A program made the translations under genes and the position numbers. The notes below the pieces were generated by a model. That model was not told where the DNA came from. It searched no databases and saw nothing but the letters and a program-made list of their open reading frames with translations. DNA of 64,000 nt from Paenibacillus sp. PL91 (GTDB lineage: Bacteria; Bacillota; Bacilli; Paenibacillales; Paenibacillaceae). The stretch's first letter is position 1; each line of letters begins with the position of its first letter. This document shows, one piece after another, positions 17,897-26,448 of the stretch. The stretch lies in contig NZ_JABBYG020000003.1 in NCBI RefSeq assembly GCF_012935325.2, positions 124,001-188,000 on the forward strand, written 5' to 3'.

Positions 17897-18451
17897 TCAA
17901 GGCAATTCGCGATTAAGCACCTCTACCAAATCGATCAGTTCAAGAGGATCATTAATCGTGTAATCCGGAATTTCCAAGTCATCTGCAGGCGATTTCGGAT
18001 ATCTAGTCGTCCAACTCAGGAAAACGCTGGTCAGTCCAAGCTGGTTTGCCCCTCTTACATCCCTGCTCAAATTGTTTCCGACCATAATGATCCGGGAATA
18101 GTCCTCCTCGCTAAGATCCATAGCGCCCACCGCCGCTTTAAACATTCGAGGGCTCGGCTTGGAGGCTTTCACCGGCTCCGAGTAGGTCAACGTTTCAAAA
18201 TAATCGTATAGCCCGTTTTGAGTTAGTAAATTTTTAAAGGATTGGGCCGTTCCGTCTGCTACGATTGCCAGTCGATAGCCTCTGTCTGCAAGTGTTTTCA
18301 CCATAATATCCGCTCCGGGAATCACATTCCCTTGAATGACTGTACCCTCTTCATCGCGAATTTCTGTGCCTTCGTCAATGATCGTGTCGCCGCAGTCCAA
18401 AAAGACGATTAATTTCTTTTCCTCCACATCAGGTTTCATTTGCTCTATCAT
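17897..18451 (-). CDS. HAD-like hydrolase with altered motifs
   Basis: This 184-residue protein follows the HAD fold. Motif I reads VFLDCGDTI, keeping the nucleophile Asp but with Gly where the acid/base Asp usually stands. Motif II is IVADG, without the usual Thr or Ser. Motif III has Lys in KPSPRMFK. Motif IV is MVGNNLSRDVRGAN, with Asn for the first Asp. Such DxGDT/GNN proteins form a recognised branch, often of unknown substrate. The ATG at 18451 (AAGGGG at eight bases) overlaps the ATPase gene by 23 bp. It probably acts on a phosphorylated product of the imported compound, or has a regulatory role. Confidence 0.82.
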   Translation of the reverse strand: MIEQMKPDVEEKKLIVFLDCGDTIIDEGTEIRDEEGTVIQGNVIPGADIMVKTLADRGYRLAIVADGTAQSFKNLLTQNGLYDYFETLTYSEPVKASKPSPRMFKAAVGAMDLSEEDYSRIIMVGNNLSRDVRGANQLGLTSVFLSWTTRYPKSPADDLEIPDYTINDPLELIDLVEVLNRELP

Positions 18452-19460
18452 TCTGGACACCCCTTAAATTCAATTCCTCCGCATAATGACAAGCCGTAAA
18501 ATGATTATAACCTACTTCACGAAGCTCTGGCACTTGCTGGATGCATTTATCCGTTCTATACGCGCATCTCGGATGGAAATGGCAGCCGCTTGGCGGGTTA
18601 GCCGGGTTCGGCACCTCACCCTCCAAAATGATTCTATTTTTCTTCAGCTCCGGGTCTGGCTGCGGAACCGCAGACATTAGCGCTTCTGTGTACGGATGCA
18701 TAGGCGTTCCGAACAAGGAGTCCGTAGAAGCCAGCTCTACGATACGGCCCAGATGCATGACCGCAACTCTATCTGAAATGTTCTGCACGATAGAGAGATC
18801 ATGCGAAATAAAAATGTACGTGATTTGAAATTGCTCCTGCAGATCCTTAAGCAAGTTAATGATTTGGGCTTGAATAGACACGTCCAAAGCGGAAACCGCC
18901 TCATCGCAGACGATCAGCCTCGGCTGCGTAATAAGCGCTCTAGCGATCGCGATGCGTTGTCTTTGTCCTCCTGAGAAGGCATGCGGATAACGTCTCAAAT
19001 AGCTGACATTCAGCCCCGTCTTTTCTGCGATCTCTGTCACTTTTTGTTCAATTTCCGATTTGCTCAGCTTGAAGTTGGCAATAAGCGGCTCAGAAATAAT
19101 GTCAAATACACTCATTCTCGGGCTGAGCGAGGAATACGGATCTTGGAAAATCATTTGAATATCTTTTCTGTATGTTTTGGATTTCTTTCCTTTCAGTTTA
19201 AGAAATTGTACTTTTTGCCCATCTTCCGCGTGGTAAATCACATCACCGGAGGACGGGTCCATCCCTCTTACGATGCAGCGCCCTAACGTTGTTTTGCCGC
19301 AGCCGGATTCACCGACAATGCTTAAGGTTTCGCCCTCCATAAGCTCGAAAGAGATATCGTTCAGCACGCGCACCTGCGCAGGCTTGCGAAATAAAGCTGC
19401 CTTGGATTTCACTTGAAAATCCTTATTCATATTAACTACATCAAGAATGGGCTTGTTCAT
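18429..19460 (-). CDS. Oligopeptide/oligosaccharide ABC ATPase, OppF/DppF type
   Basis: This 343-residue cytoplasmic ATPase has Walker A GESGCGKTT near residue 55, the signature HAFSGGQRQRIAIARAL near residue 165, Walker B RLIVCDEAVSALD and the switch His in FISHDLSI. The C-terminal oligopeptide-transporter extension holds four Cys in CHFHPRCAYRTDKC, typical of this class and thought to bind an iron-sulfur cluster or metal. Its start overlaps the preceding OppD-type gene by four bases. It is one of the two ATPases driving the importer at 20534-24738. Confidence 0.93.
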   Translation of the reverse strand: MNKPILDVVNMNKDFQVKSKAALFRKPAQVRVLNDISFELMEGETLSIVGESGCGKTTLGRCIVRGMDPSSGDVIYHAEDGQKVQFLKLKGKKSKTYRKDIQMIFQDPYSSLSPRMSVFDIISEPLIANFKLSKSEIEQKVTEIAEKTGLNVSYLRRYPHAFSGGQRQRIAIARALITQPRLIVCDEAVSALDVSIQAQIINLLKDLQEQFQITYIFISHDLSIVQNISDRVAVMHLGRIVELASTDSLFGTPMHPYTEALMSAVPQPDPELKKNRIILEGEVPNPANPPSGCHFHPRCAYRTDKCIQQVPELREVGYNHFTACHYAEELNLRGVQNDRANET

Positions 19461-20500
19461 TGGGACTCTCCTTCACGCAGATCCGAATACAGAAAACATC
19501 TGACCGAATGATGATCGGAAATCCGGGTTTTAGGTACAGCTTTGCTATTGCATATGCCTTCAATTCGATCCTTGCACCGATCGTAGAATCCGCACATCGG
19601 CGGCATATTGACCGGCATGGGAACGGAGCCTTCGATGGAGTCAAGCCGCCTGCTCTTGTCCCCGCCCAATCTTGGCATTGATTTGAGCAAGCCCTTCGTA
19701 TAGGGATGCTTCGGATTATAGAAGATTTCTTTCACAGGCGCCTGCTCGACGATTTTGCCCAAATACATAACAGCCACCTCGTCGCACATTTGCGCGATGA
19801 TGCCTAGATCATGCGTCACAAGCAATATCGCCATGCCGAGCTCCGCTTGGAGGCTTCTCATTAATTCCAGTACTTGAGCTTGGATCGTCACGTCAAGCGC
19901 GGTTGTAGGCTCATCGGCAATCAAGAGCTCCGGATTGCAGGATAACGCCATCGAGATCATCGCCCGCTGACGCATGCCTCCTGAAAACTCATGCGGATAT
20001 TGGTCGAACCTCTTCTCTTGATCCGAGATCCCCACCTTTGCAAGCATTTCAAGCGCAATTTTTTTGGCTTCTTTTTTGTTTTTGGTACGGTGGATCTGTA
20101 TCGCTTCCATGATCTGATTGCCAATCGTATACATTGGAGAGAAAGCGGTCATCGGCTCTTGGAAGATCATAGCTATTTTTCGGCCTCGAATGGATCGAAT
20201 CCGTTTGCCGGTCGGGTCCAATGACAGCAGGTCTATTTGTTTGAATGCTGCCTCCGTATCAGAATGGTACATAATGCTGCCTGTCGTCTCGCATTCTTTG
20301 GGATTAATGCTGATGATGGCTCTGCTAGTCAGGCTTTTCCCGCAGCCGGACTCCCCAACAAGCCCCAACGTTTTTCCTTTATGGATTTCAAAATCCACCC
20401 CGTCTACTGCCTTCATTTCCCCGTTATCCATCTGAATTTGAATTTTAAGGTTTTGAACGGATAATAAGGGCTTCTCGGTTTGAGACGCTTGCGTTGACAT
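19457..20500 (-). CDS. Oligopeptide/oligosaccharide ABC ATPase, OppD/DppD type
   Basis: This 347-residue ATPase has Walker A GESGCGKSL near residue 52, the signature HEFSGGMRQRAMISMAL near residue 170, Walker B LLIADEPTTALD and the switch His in LVTHDLGI. The C-terminal tail has the Cys-containing MCGFYDRCKDRIEGIC stretch, which corresponds to the oligopeptide-transporter motif. GAGGGGATAGC precedes the ATG. It pairs with the OppF-type ATPase it overlaps and serves the two permeases upstream. Confidence 0.93.
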   Translation of the reverse strand: MSTQASQTEKPLLSVQNLKIQIQMDNGEMKAVDGVDFEIHKGKTLGLVGESGCGKSLTSRAIISINPKECETTGSIMYHSDTEAAFKQIDLLSLDPTGKRIRSIRGRKIAMIFQEPMTAFSPMYTIGNQIMEAIQIHRTKNKKEAKKIALEMLAKVGISDQEKRFDQYPHEFSGGMRQRAMISMALSCNPELLIADEPTTALDVTIQAQVLELMRSLQAELGMAILLVTHDLGIIAQMCDEVAVMYLGKIVEQAPVKEIFYNPKHPYTKGLLKSMPRLGGDKSRRLDSIEGSVPMPVNMPPMCGFYDRCKDRIEGICNSKAVPKTRISDHHSVRCFLYSDLREGESQ

Positions 20501-20533
20501 GCTATCCCCTCGCCTTGCGTTTGATTTAGTGAG

Positions 20534-21679
20534 TTATTTTTTGTATGGGTCCGCGGCGTCGCGCAGTCCATCGCCAAGGAAATTGTAAGTTAATACCGTT
20601 AGAATAACGATACCCAGCGGAATTAGCTTCCAAGGGTACAAAGCCACATTTTCGATCTTCTGGGCTTCTTGAAGCAGTACGCCCCAGCTTGTAGCGGGTG
20701 AACGAATGCCAAGTCCTAGAAAGCTCATTGCCGTCTCGCCTAAAATCATGCCGGGAATGGCTAGCGTCGTCGCCACAACCAGATAGCTTATAAAACCGGG
20801 CAAAAGATGCTTAACGATGATTTTTGTATTGCCTACGCCCGCAATCTTCGCGGCGATGACATAGTCTTCATTTTTTAAAGCGATAAACTTGCCTCTTACC
20901 ACCCTTGCCAGATCCGTCCAACCAATGAAGGCAAATATGATGACGATGTACAAATACATCGTCACTACAGGTATCCTCGGCGGAATGGCAGCGGATAAAG
21001 CCATCCATAAGGGCAGCGTAGGGAAGGATCGGATAATTTCGATAATGCGCTGAATAATCGAATCCAACCAGCCGCCAAAATAACCGGAAATTCCTCCAAT
21101 GATTAAGCCAAGCACGAAACTGATTCCAACTCCGACAAGCGGAATGCTAAGCGAGATTTGACTGCCCAAAATAATACGGGAAAATAAGTCCCTGCCCATG
21201 CCATCCGTACCAAGCAAGAAAATCCGGCCAGGCTCCTCCACGCCTATTAAATGCGTAGACGTTGAAAATAGGCCAAGAAACTTATACTCTTCTCCCTTGA
21301 CAAAGAACTGCAGCGGATAACGTTTTTCTGTATTCGATACAAATACTTTGCGCATCGTTTCCGGGTCACGTGTGGACTTGAGCTCATACACGAATGGCTT
21401 GATATGGAACTTGCCGTCCGCGTCCATGAATCTGAAGCCCATCGGAGGAGCGTTCACATATTTGCTGTCATAGCTTTGTAGACCGTAAGGCGCAATGAAT
21501 TGCGCAAATAGCGCGACAATATATAGGGAAGCAAGAATGAATAAGCTAATGCGTGCGAGCTTATGCTTCTTGAATCTGAGATAAATCAGCCGCCACTGCG
21601 AGCTGTAGTTGGCATCCTTGATTTTGGCCGGCTGAATAATGTCCGGTTTTTGTCGTCTGAATGCAGGAATTGTTTTCAT
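20534..21679 (-). CDS. ABC permease, OppC type with extracellular insert
   Basis: This 381-residue permease is about 80-100 residues longer than standard OppC. The extra part lies between the first helix (about residue 45-65) and the core (LLGTDGMGRDLFSRIILG near residue 160) and should face the outside. The permease loop reads YVIAAKIAGVGNTKIIVKHLLPG at about residue 275. AGGGGAAAC precedes the ATG, and it lies 3 bp after the OppB-type gene. The insert, present in some sugar-type members, may contact the binding protein. Confidence 0.91.
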   Translation of the reverse strand: MKTIPAFRRQKPDIIQPAKIKDANYSSQWRLIYLRFKKHKLARISLFILASLYIVALFAQFIAPYGLQSYDSKYVNAPPMGFRFMDADGKFHIKPFVYELKSTRDPETMRKVFVSNTEKRYPLQFFVKGEEYKFLGLFSTSTHLIGVEEPGRIFLLGTDGMGRDLFSRIILGSQISLSIPLVGVGISFVLGLIIGGISGYFGGWLDSIIQRIIEIIRSFPTLPLWMALSAAIPPRIPVVTMYLYIVIIFAFIGWTDLARVVRGKFIALKNEDYVIAAKIAGVGNTKIIVKHLLPGFISYLVVATTLAIPGMILGETAMSFLGLGIRSPATSWGVLLQEAQKIENVALYPWKLIPLGIVILTVLTYNFLGDGLRDAADPYKK

Positions 21680-21682
21680 AGG

Positions 21683-22681
21683 CTAGTTTCCCCTGAACTC
21701 TGTACGGATTTTTGGATCGAGCCAAGCAAGCAGAATGTCTGAAATTAAAGTCCCGAGCACGGTTAAGAGAGCCATGAACAGCAGCCACGTGCCTGCGAGG
21801 TACATGTCTTGCCCCAGCAGCGCGTTATACATGACCGGCCCCTGCAGCGGTAAATTCAACACGATTGCGGTAATGGTCGCGCCAGTAAATATGGACGAGA
21901 GCGACCAACCAAACGTGCTCACGATTGGATTCAAAGCTGCGCGCGTAGGATATTTGAACAATATTTTCATTTCAGACAAGCCCTTGGCTCTGGCGGTAAC
22001 GACGTTCGGTTTATTTAACTCATCCAGCATCTGGCCTCTCATGATACGAATCAAGTCCGCCGTGCTTGCAAGGCCGATGACGATGACAGGAATAATCATA
22101 TGCTTCATAAGGTCCAGCACTTTGTCCATCGACCATGGCGCATTTACGTATTCACTTGAAAAGAGGCCAAGCAGCGGGTCGCCGAACCAAGTATACGATA
22201 GGTACATTAAAATGATTGCGAGAAGAAAATTGGGCGTTGCCATGCCGATAAAGCTTAATCCGGAGAAAAAATAATCGCCCGCGGTGTACTGCTTAACGGC
22301 TGTGTAGATGCCGATCGGAATAGCTACCACATAATGGAATACCATAGTGACAAGCGAAACGACCAAGGTGAGACCCATATATTGCTTAATGACATCGGTT
22401 ACCGGTTTGTTGTAATTAAATGAAAAGCCAAAATCACCGTGCAGTACGATTTTTTTCATCCAGACAAAATATTGCTCGTAAACGGGGCGGTCAAGTCCTA
22501 GATTTGCTCGCATCTCATCCATTTCAGCTGTTGTCATTACATCCCCGGCTGCAGACATCTTTGCGGAGTAGTTGGAAACATAGTCGCCAGGCGGAAGCTG
22601 TATGATATAGAAGACGATAAACGAAATAAATATAACAACGGGTATGACCAATAGGATTCGTTTTAATATATATTGAAGCAT
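21683..22681 (-). CDS. ABC permease, OppB type
   Basis: This 332-residue permease opens with MLQYILKRILLVIPVV, the standard OppB N-terminal helix, and has six membrane segments with the loop NVVTARAKGLSEMKILFKYPTR cut by the usual Gly near residue 240. A roughly 90-residue extracellular region precedes the core. It forms the pore with the OppC-type protein. A 96-bp gap with a perfect hairpin separates it from the binding-protein gene, which would let the binding protein be made in excess. Confidence 0.92.
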   Translation of the reverse strand: MLQYILKRILLVIPVVIFISFIVFYIIQLPPGDYVSNYSAKMSAAGDVMTTAEMDEMRANLGLDRPVYEQYFVWMKKIVLHGDFGFSFNYNKPVTDVIKQYMGLTLVVSLVTMVFHYVVAIPIGIYTAVKQYTAGDYFFSGLSFIGMATPNFLLAIILMYLSYTWFGDPLLGLFSSEYVNAPWSMDKVLDLMKHMIIPVIVIGLASTADLIRIMRGQMLDELNKPNVVTARAKGLSEMKILFKYPTRAALNPIVSTFGWSLSSIFTGATITAIVLNLPLQGPVMYNALLGQDMYLAGTWLLFMALLTVLGTLISDILLAWLDPKIRTEFRGN

Positions 22682-22726
22682 GTCATATCCTATCCTCTCT
22701 GTCGCAATTCAATCGAACTCAAGGAG

Positions 22727-22757
22727 GGATAGCAGGGAATCTGATTCCCTGCTATCC
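22727..22757 (-). repeat. Intercistronic hairpin without U-tract
   Basis: A perfect 14-bp stem (GGATAGCAGGGAAT and its complement) with a 3-base loop lies 20 bp after the binding-protein stop and before the OppB gene. No T-run follows in the direction of transcription. It is more likely an RNA 3'-end stabiliser or partial terminator than a full stop. Confidence 0.75.
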
Positions 22758-22776
22758 TGCCAGCAAGAAACGTCTA

Positions 22777-24738
22777 TTATGGCTTGATGAAAAATTGCGA
22801 TGGATGGCCTTGGCCTAGCGAACGGTATTCATCCGCCCATACCGCATCGGTTGGGATGTTGTGAATGCTGTTTGAGGCTATTACCAGTACGGGCGTCGGG
22901 CCCGCATAGCCGATGACCCATTGGTTTTTCTGATGAAGCTTAACAATTTCATTGCTCAATTGATTGATTTCATCTACGCTTTTGCTTGCTTTGATTTTGT
23001 CCCAGTATTCAAGAATTAAAGCGACATCTCCCTCAGGCTTAACTCCTTCCTTGCCTCCCGAAGAGCTGTATAGGCCGTAATGGCCGAACCATGGCGTGAT
23101 GACACGAAGCGGTACGAGTGTATCCGGGCGGAACGCTACGTTAGCGACAGAGATGTTCTCGGTAGTCATCGGTACCTGATTCGCGTATTTCATTTCAAAG
23201 TGGGTACCTTGATCGACAATCTTAATGTTTGTCTTAAGTCCCATATCCTCATAATATTTTTTAAGCAGCTCCAGAAAAGCTTCGGTATCGGTGTTGGATT
23301 CAATAACGGTGAGCGTTAAATCCGAGCCGTCCTCATAGGTCCGGAAGTTATCTTTGTCCCGTTTGGCCAAACCAATCTCATCCAGCAGCTGGTTCGCGCG
23401 CTCCGGATCGAATTCCGTCCATTGGTTTGCCCAGCCTTCTTGATAGCCGATAACGCCTTCCGGAACTGAAGCCTGCACGGGTTCTGCCAAACCATTGGAT
23501 ACGATTTCGGTAATTTCCACGCGGTTAACGCCGACCGACAGCGCCTCTCTAAAACGAATGTCCTGAAACAGCTTGCGCAGCTTAGGGTCCTCTGTTGTTT
23601 GGTTTAACTGGATTCCCGCACTGGACCATGCCGGCTGCGTCCAAGGTATAATACGGTAATCGCCTTTCTTCTCATTTTCTTTCAAAACGGTGAAATCCTT
23701 AGAATCGAAGGCCAGCAGATTGTAATCGCCAGCTAGCGTACCGAGTACCTTTTGGCTTGGATCCTGAATTTTCGTCGCAACGATGCGGTCGATATAAGGC
23801 AATTGCTTTCCTTCTTTATCCGTTTTCCAGAAATAAGGATTCCGTTCCATAATGAACTGGTCACTGTTGGGATCGGTTTTCGCTACCCAAGCCCGAAGAG
23901 TCGGAATTTGTGAATGAAGCCAGAAGTAGTATCCCGTTTCGACCAGGAAAACCTTTGGATCCTCATAGCCCCATTGCTTCGTAATTTCCAACGTTTTGTC
24001 TTCGCCTACGAATTCCGGAAGGATCGTTTTATGGAAATGAGCGGGTGCAAAAAACCATTTGTTATCGATTGCTACACGCTCCAAAAACTGTACGCTTGGG
24101 TATTTATGAGTGACAGTGAACGTATAATCATCGACTTTTTTGACTTCGGCCAGTGCTTTGTCGCCCGTTGCCGGATCGACCGAATAATACGCATCGTAGA
24201 TCTTTTTACCGAACGTTTCCTTCGTCAGCATATGCTCCCAATAAAATAGAACATCGTCAGCTGTAAAAGGAACACCGTCCGACCACTTCATCCCTTCTCT
24301 GAGGTGAATGGTGAATACGGTGGAATCCGCATTGACTTCATACCCCTTGGCCACGTTGGGCTCCACCTTGTCCCCCTCTTTGTTGAAGCGGAATAGCGCT
24401 TCCTCCGTTGGCTGTCCGACCGCCCATTTGTCTCCAGGCCCCGTCCAAGGCATTTTCCACTCTCCGCCGTATTGTCCGATCTCCTCCACAACATCCTCGA
24501 TCTTAATATCGTCCTGAACCGGGAGACGCTCCGCCAGTGGCGGCAACGTCCCAGCGCTGACCAATTCAGCAAGCATCGGCGCTTCTTTTGAGCCTGTACC
24601 GTCAATTGGCGCTTCCTCTACAACTGCCGACGGTTTGGGACTTTCCTTCGCTTCATTAGGTCCTGAATTATTAGTGCAAGCTGCCAAAACGATTGCCATG
24701 ATCACGATCAGCATGAACAAAAACCTGTTTTTTTTCAA
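22777..24738 (-). CDS. Family 5 solute-binding lipoprotein of the Opp-type importer
   Basis: This 653-residue protein has a lipoprotein signal with lipobox LAAC near residue 21 and a long SBP_bac_5 fold. The text LPPLAERLP near residue 65 and the conserved LREGMKWSDGVPFTADDV near residue 160 place it with large binding proteins, several of which carry oligosaccharides rather than peptides. The start codon is TTG at 24738, eight bases or fewer after GGAGGGG. It heads an operon with two permeases, two ATPases, a HAD protein and a LacI repressor. The LacI partner and upstream cre-like box favour a sugar ligand. Confidence 0.92.
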   Translation of the reverse strand: MKKNRFLFMLIVIMAIVLAACTNNSGPNEAKESPKPSAVVEEAPIDGTGSKEAPMLAELVSAGTLPPLAERLPVQDDIKIEDVVEEIGQYGGEWKMPWTGPGDKWAVGQPTEEALFRFNKEGDKVEPNVAKGYEVNADSTVFTIHLREGMKWSDGVPFTADDVLFYWEHMLTKETFGKKIYDAYYSVDPATGDKALAEVKKVDDYTFTVTHKYPSVQFLERVAIDNKWFFAPAHFHKTILPEFVGEDKTLEITKQWGYEDPKVFLVETGYYFWLHSQIPTLRAWVAKTDPNSDQFIMERNPYFWKTDKEGKQLPYIDRIVATKIQDPSQKVLGTLAGDYNLLAFDSKDFTVLKENEKKGDYRIIPWTQPAWSSAGIQLNQTTEDPKLRKLFQDIRFREALSVGVNRVEITEIVSNGLAEPVQASVPEGVIGYQEGWANQWTEFDPERANQLLDEIGLAKRDKDNFRTYEDGSDLTLTVIESNTDTEAFLELLKKYYEDMGLKTNIKIVDQGTHFEMKYANQVPMTTENISVANVAFRPDTLVPLRVITPWFGHYGLYSSSGGKEGVKPEGDVALILEYWDKIKASKSVDEINQLSNEIVKLHQKNQWVIGYAGPTPVLVIASNSIHNIPTDAVWADEYRSLGQGHPSQFFIKP

Positions 24739-24806
24739 GTAAACCCCTCCGAATTTGAATTATCATTCTAGGCACAAGCTAAAACAGAACACCGCCCCCG
24801 TGATTA

Positions 24807-24820
24807 TTAAACCGGTTTAA
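24807..24820. promoter_or_regulatory. LacI-type operator, proximal copy
   Basis: TTAAACCGGTTTAA is a perfect palindrome with a CG centre, as in LacI-family operators. It lies in the probable spacer of the operon promoter (TTTAAA at 24826-24831, TAATAA near 24803-24808), so bound repressor would block RNA polymerase. An identical copy lies 60 bp upstream. Confidence 0.65.
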
Positions 24821-24866
24821 TAAAGATTTAAAAATTGTCGGCTATGTAGCGTATTGCTCCTGGTAG

Positions 24867-24880
24867 TTAAACCGGTTTAA
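24867..24880. promoter_or_regulatory. LacI-type operator, distal copy
   Basis: This is an exact second copy of the 14-bp palindrome, centre to centre 60 bp from the first. Two identical operators at this distance would allow one repressor tetramer or two dimers to act together, possibly through a DNA loop. Confidence 0.62.
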
Positions 24881-24896
24881 TTGAGGTTAATTGTTT

Positions 24897-24910
24897 TGTA
24901 AGCGCTTTAT
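24897..24910 (+). promoter_or_regulatory. cre-like box of the Opp operon
   Basis: TGTAAGCGCTTTAT matches the cre consensus at 12 of 14 positions. It lies upstream of both LacI-type palindromes and is followed by a second, weaker AACGCTTTAT half. CcpA control is inferred. The rest of the gene-free stretch up to 25197 shows nothing I can name. Confidence 0.4.
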
Positions 24911-25197
24911 TAAAACGCTTTATTTGTATAATACATGGCTTCCAGATCAGACGCAAGAACATTTAACAATAATGGAAAATTTTTATTTCATACCGATCTG
25001 CGTCCTCTTCGGTACGAATGCTTCCTTTTTTTTAACCACCTCCGCTATACGAATTGACCTATGCTACCCGTGTTTCACCGCCTCATTGACTATAATGTCC
25101 CTTTGTAATTGGAGTGTTTGTCCCACATGTTTTTATAGTAAAACTAGCAAGAGGAACCGAAATAATAGATATTCACGCACATTCCTTATTGGCGTCA

Positions 25198-25273
25198 TAA
25201 AAAAATCCCCTCAGTCAGCAGTGTTTCGTTCATTTTTTCATGAACTCTTTTTTCACTGTTCCCTGTGGGGATT
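25198..25273 (-). terminator. Terminator after the LacI gene at 25317
   Basis: On the minus strand AATCCCC pairs with GGGGATT followed by seven T residues. The loop holds inner pairs CAGTG/CACTG and GTTCAT/ATGAAC, giving a branched structure. Confidence 0.75.
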
Positions 25274-25316
25274 ATTCCAACGAGAGCAAATAAGGACTTT
25301 TTGCTGTGGTTCCTGT

Positions 25317-26330
25317 TCATTCATCCAGCTTCGCGCGAGCCGTAGACGCCCGTACCATCAGCTCCGTCCGCAGCGCGATGCGGCGCTTGTGGGCCGAGGC
25401 CTCTTGCCCGAATTGCTCCAGCAGCAAATCAACGGCGGCAGCCCCCAATTGCTCCATCGGCTGAGCGATCGACGTAAGCGGCGGATCGGTTACCGAAGCC
25501 AGAATCGTATTGTCGAAGCTGACGACCGACAGCTCCGAGGGCACCCGGAGCCCCGCTTCCTTGGCCGCTTGGAGAGCGCCGACGGCGAGCAAATCGTTGC
25601 AGCAGAAGATCGCGGTTGGACGATCGCTGCCTTTCAGCATGCGAGCAGCCTCCCGCTTTCCGTCCTCCATCCGGTGCTTGCAGTGCTTCATATGGCGCTC
25701 CGCCAGAATGACACCGCTTTCCTCAAGCCGTTCCTTAAAGCCCATCAGCCGATCCCGGCTGCTGCTGAGCGATATGCTCTCACACAGGACAGCCATGCGG
25801 CGATGGCCCAGCAGCAGCAAATGCTCTGCCGCAGACCTTCCGCCTTGCCAATCGTCCGCCACCACCGTATGAACGGGAAAGTCTGGCAGCTCGCGGCCGA
25901 TGGCGACGATCGGCATGGACTCGCTCAGCTCGCGCAAAGTGTCCGCATTCCCGAGCCCCGTACCGACCATTATGCCGTCGATGCGCTTTTGCTTAAGCAC
26001 CGAAATATATTGTTCAATCCGTTCATCTCTGTTATCCGTGCTGCAAATAATAACGCTGTATCCGAGCTGATGCCCCCGGTCCTCGACCGCTCTCGCCACT
26101 TCCCCGTAAAAAGGATTTGCAATGTCCGGGATGAGCAAGCCGAGCGTATAGGTATGCTTTCCAGTTAAGGCCGAAGCGATAACGCTTGGCTGGTAATGAA
26201 GCCGCTCCATAATGGCGAACACTTCACGCCTTCGCTCCTGGCTTATTTTCCCTTTTGCGTTGATCACCTTGGATACGGTCGCTATCGATACGCCAGCTTC
26301 GCGGGCTACATCGTAAATTGTCGCTTTCAT
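25317..26330 (-). CDS. LacI-family regulator of the pectin-like locus
   Basis: This 337-residue regulator has ATIYDVAREAGVSIATVSKV at its N-terminus, the hinge helix SVIASALTGKHT, and a sensor domain with the GalR/PurR-type text LGLLIPDIANPFYGEVARAVE. The ATG at 26330 has GAGG at seven bases; another ATG at 26351 has a poorer site. It is the last gene of the locus but seems to have its own promoter in the 118-bp gap (TTGCCA, 18 bp, CATAAT). It could repress the upstream glycosidase genes, or the Opp operon that follows it. Confidence 0.9.
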   Translation of the reverse strand: MKATIYDVAREAGVSIATVSKVINAKGKISQERRREVFAIMERLHYQPSVIASALTGKHTYTLGLLIPDIANPFYGEVARAVEDRGHQLGYSVIICSTDNRDERIEQYISVLKQKRIDGIMVGTGLGNADTLRELSESMPIVAIGRELPDFPVHTVVADDWQGGRSAAEHLLLLGHRRMAVLCESISLSSSRDRLMGFKERLEESGVILAERHMKHCKHRMEDGKREAARMLKGSDRPTAIFCCNDLLAVGALQAAKEAGLRVPSELSVVSFDNTILASVTDPPLTSIAQPMEQLGAAAVDLLLEQFGQEASAHKRRIALRTELMVRASTARAKLDE

Positions 26331-26448
26331 GCGCATTCCTCGCTCACTCATGTCGTCCTAATCTCTCTATTATGCTTGGAGTAAGGCACAATTGGCAATG
26401 ACAATCGCTCTTGGCTCAGCATGCAGCCGGCAGCCTATTTCTTCAACA

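Noticed and set aside
24891-26168. Plus-strand open frame of about 425 codons
   Set aside because: Most of it is antisense to the LacI gene at 25317, its composition is Arg/His/Gln rich without domain text, and the start has no ribosome binding site.
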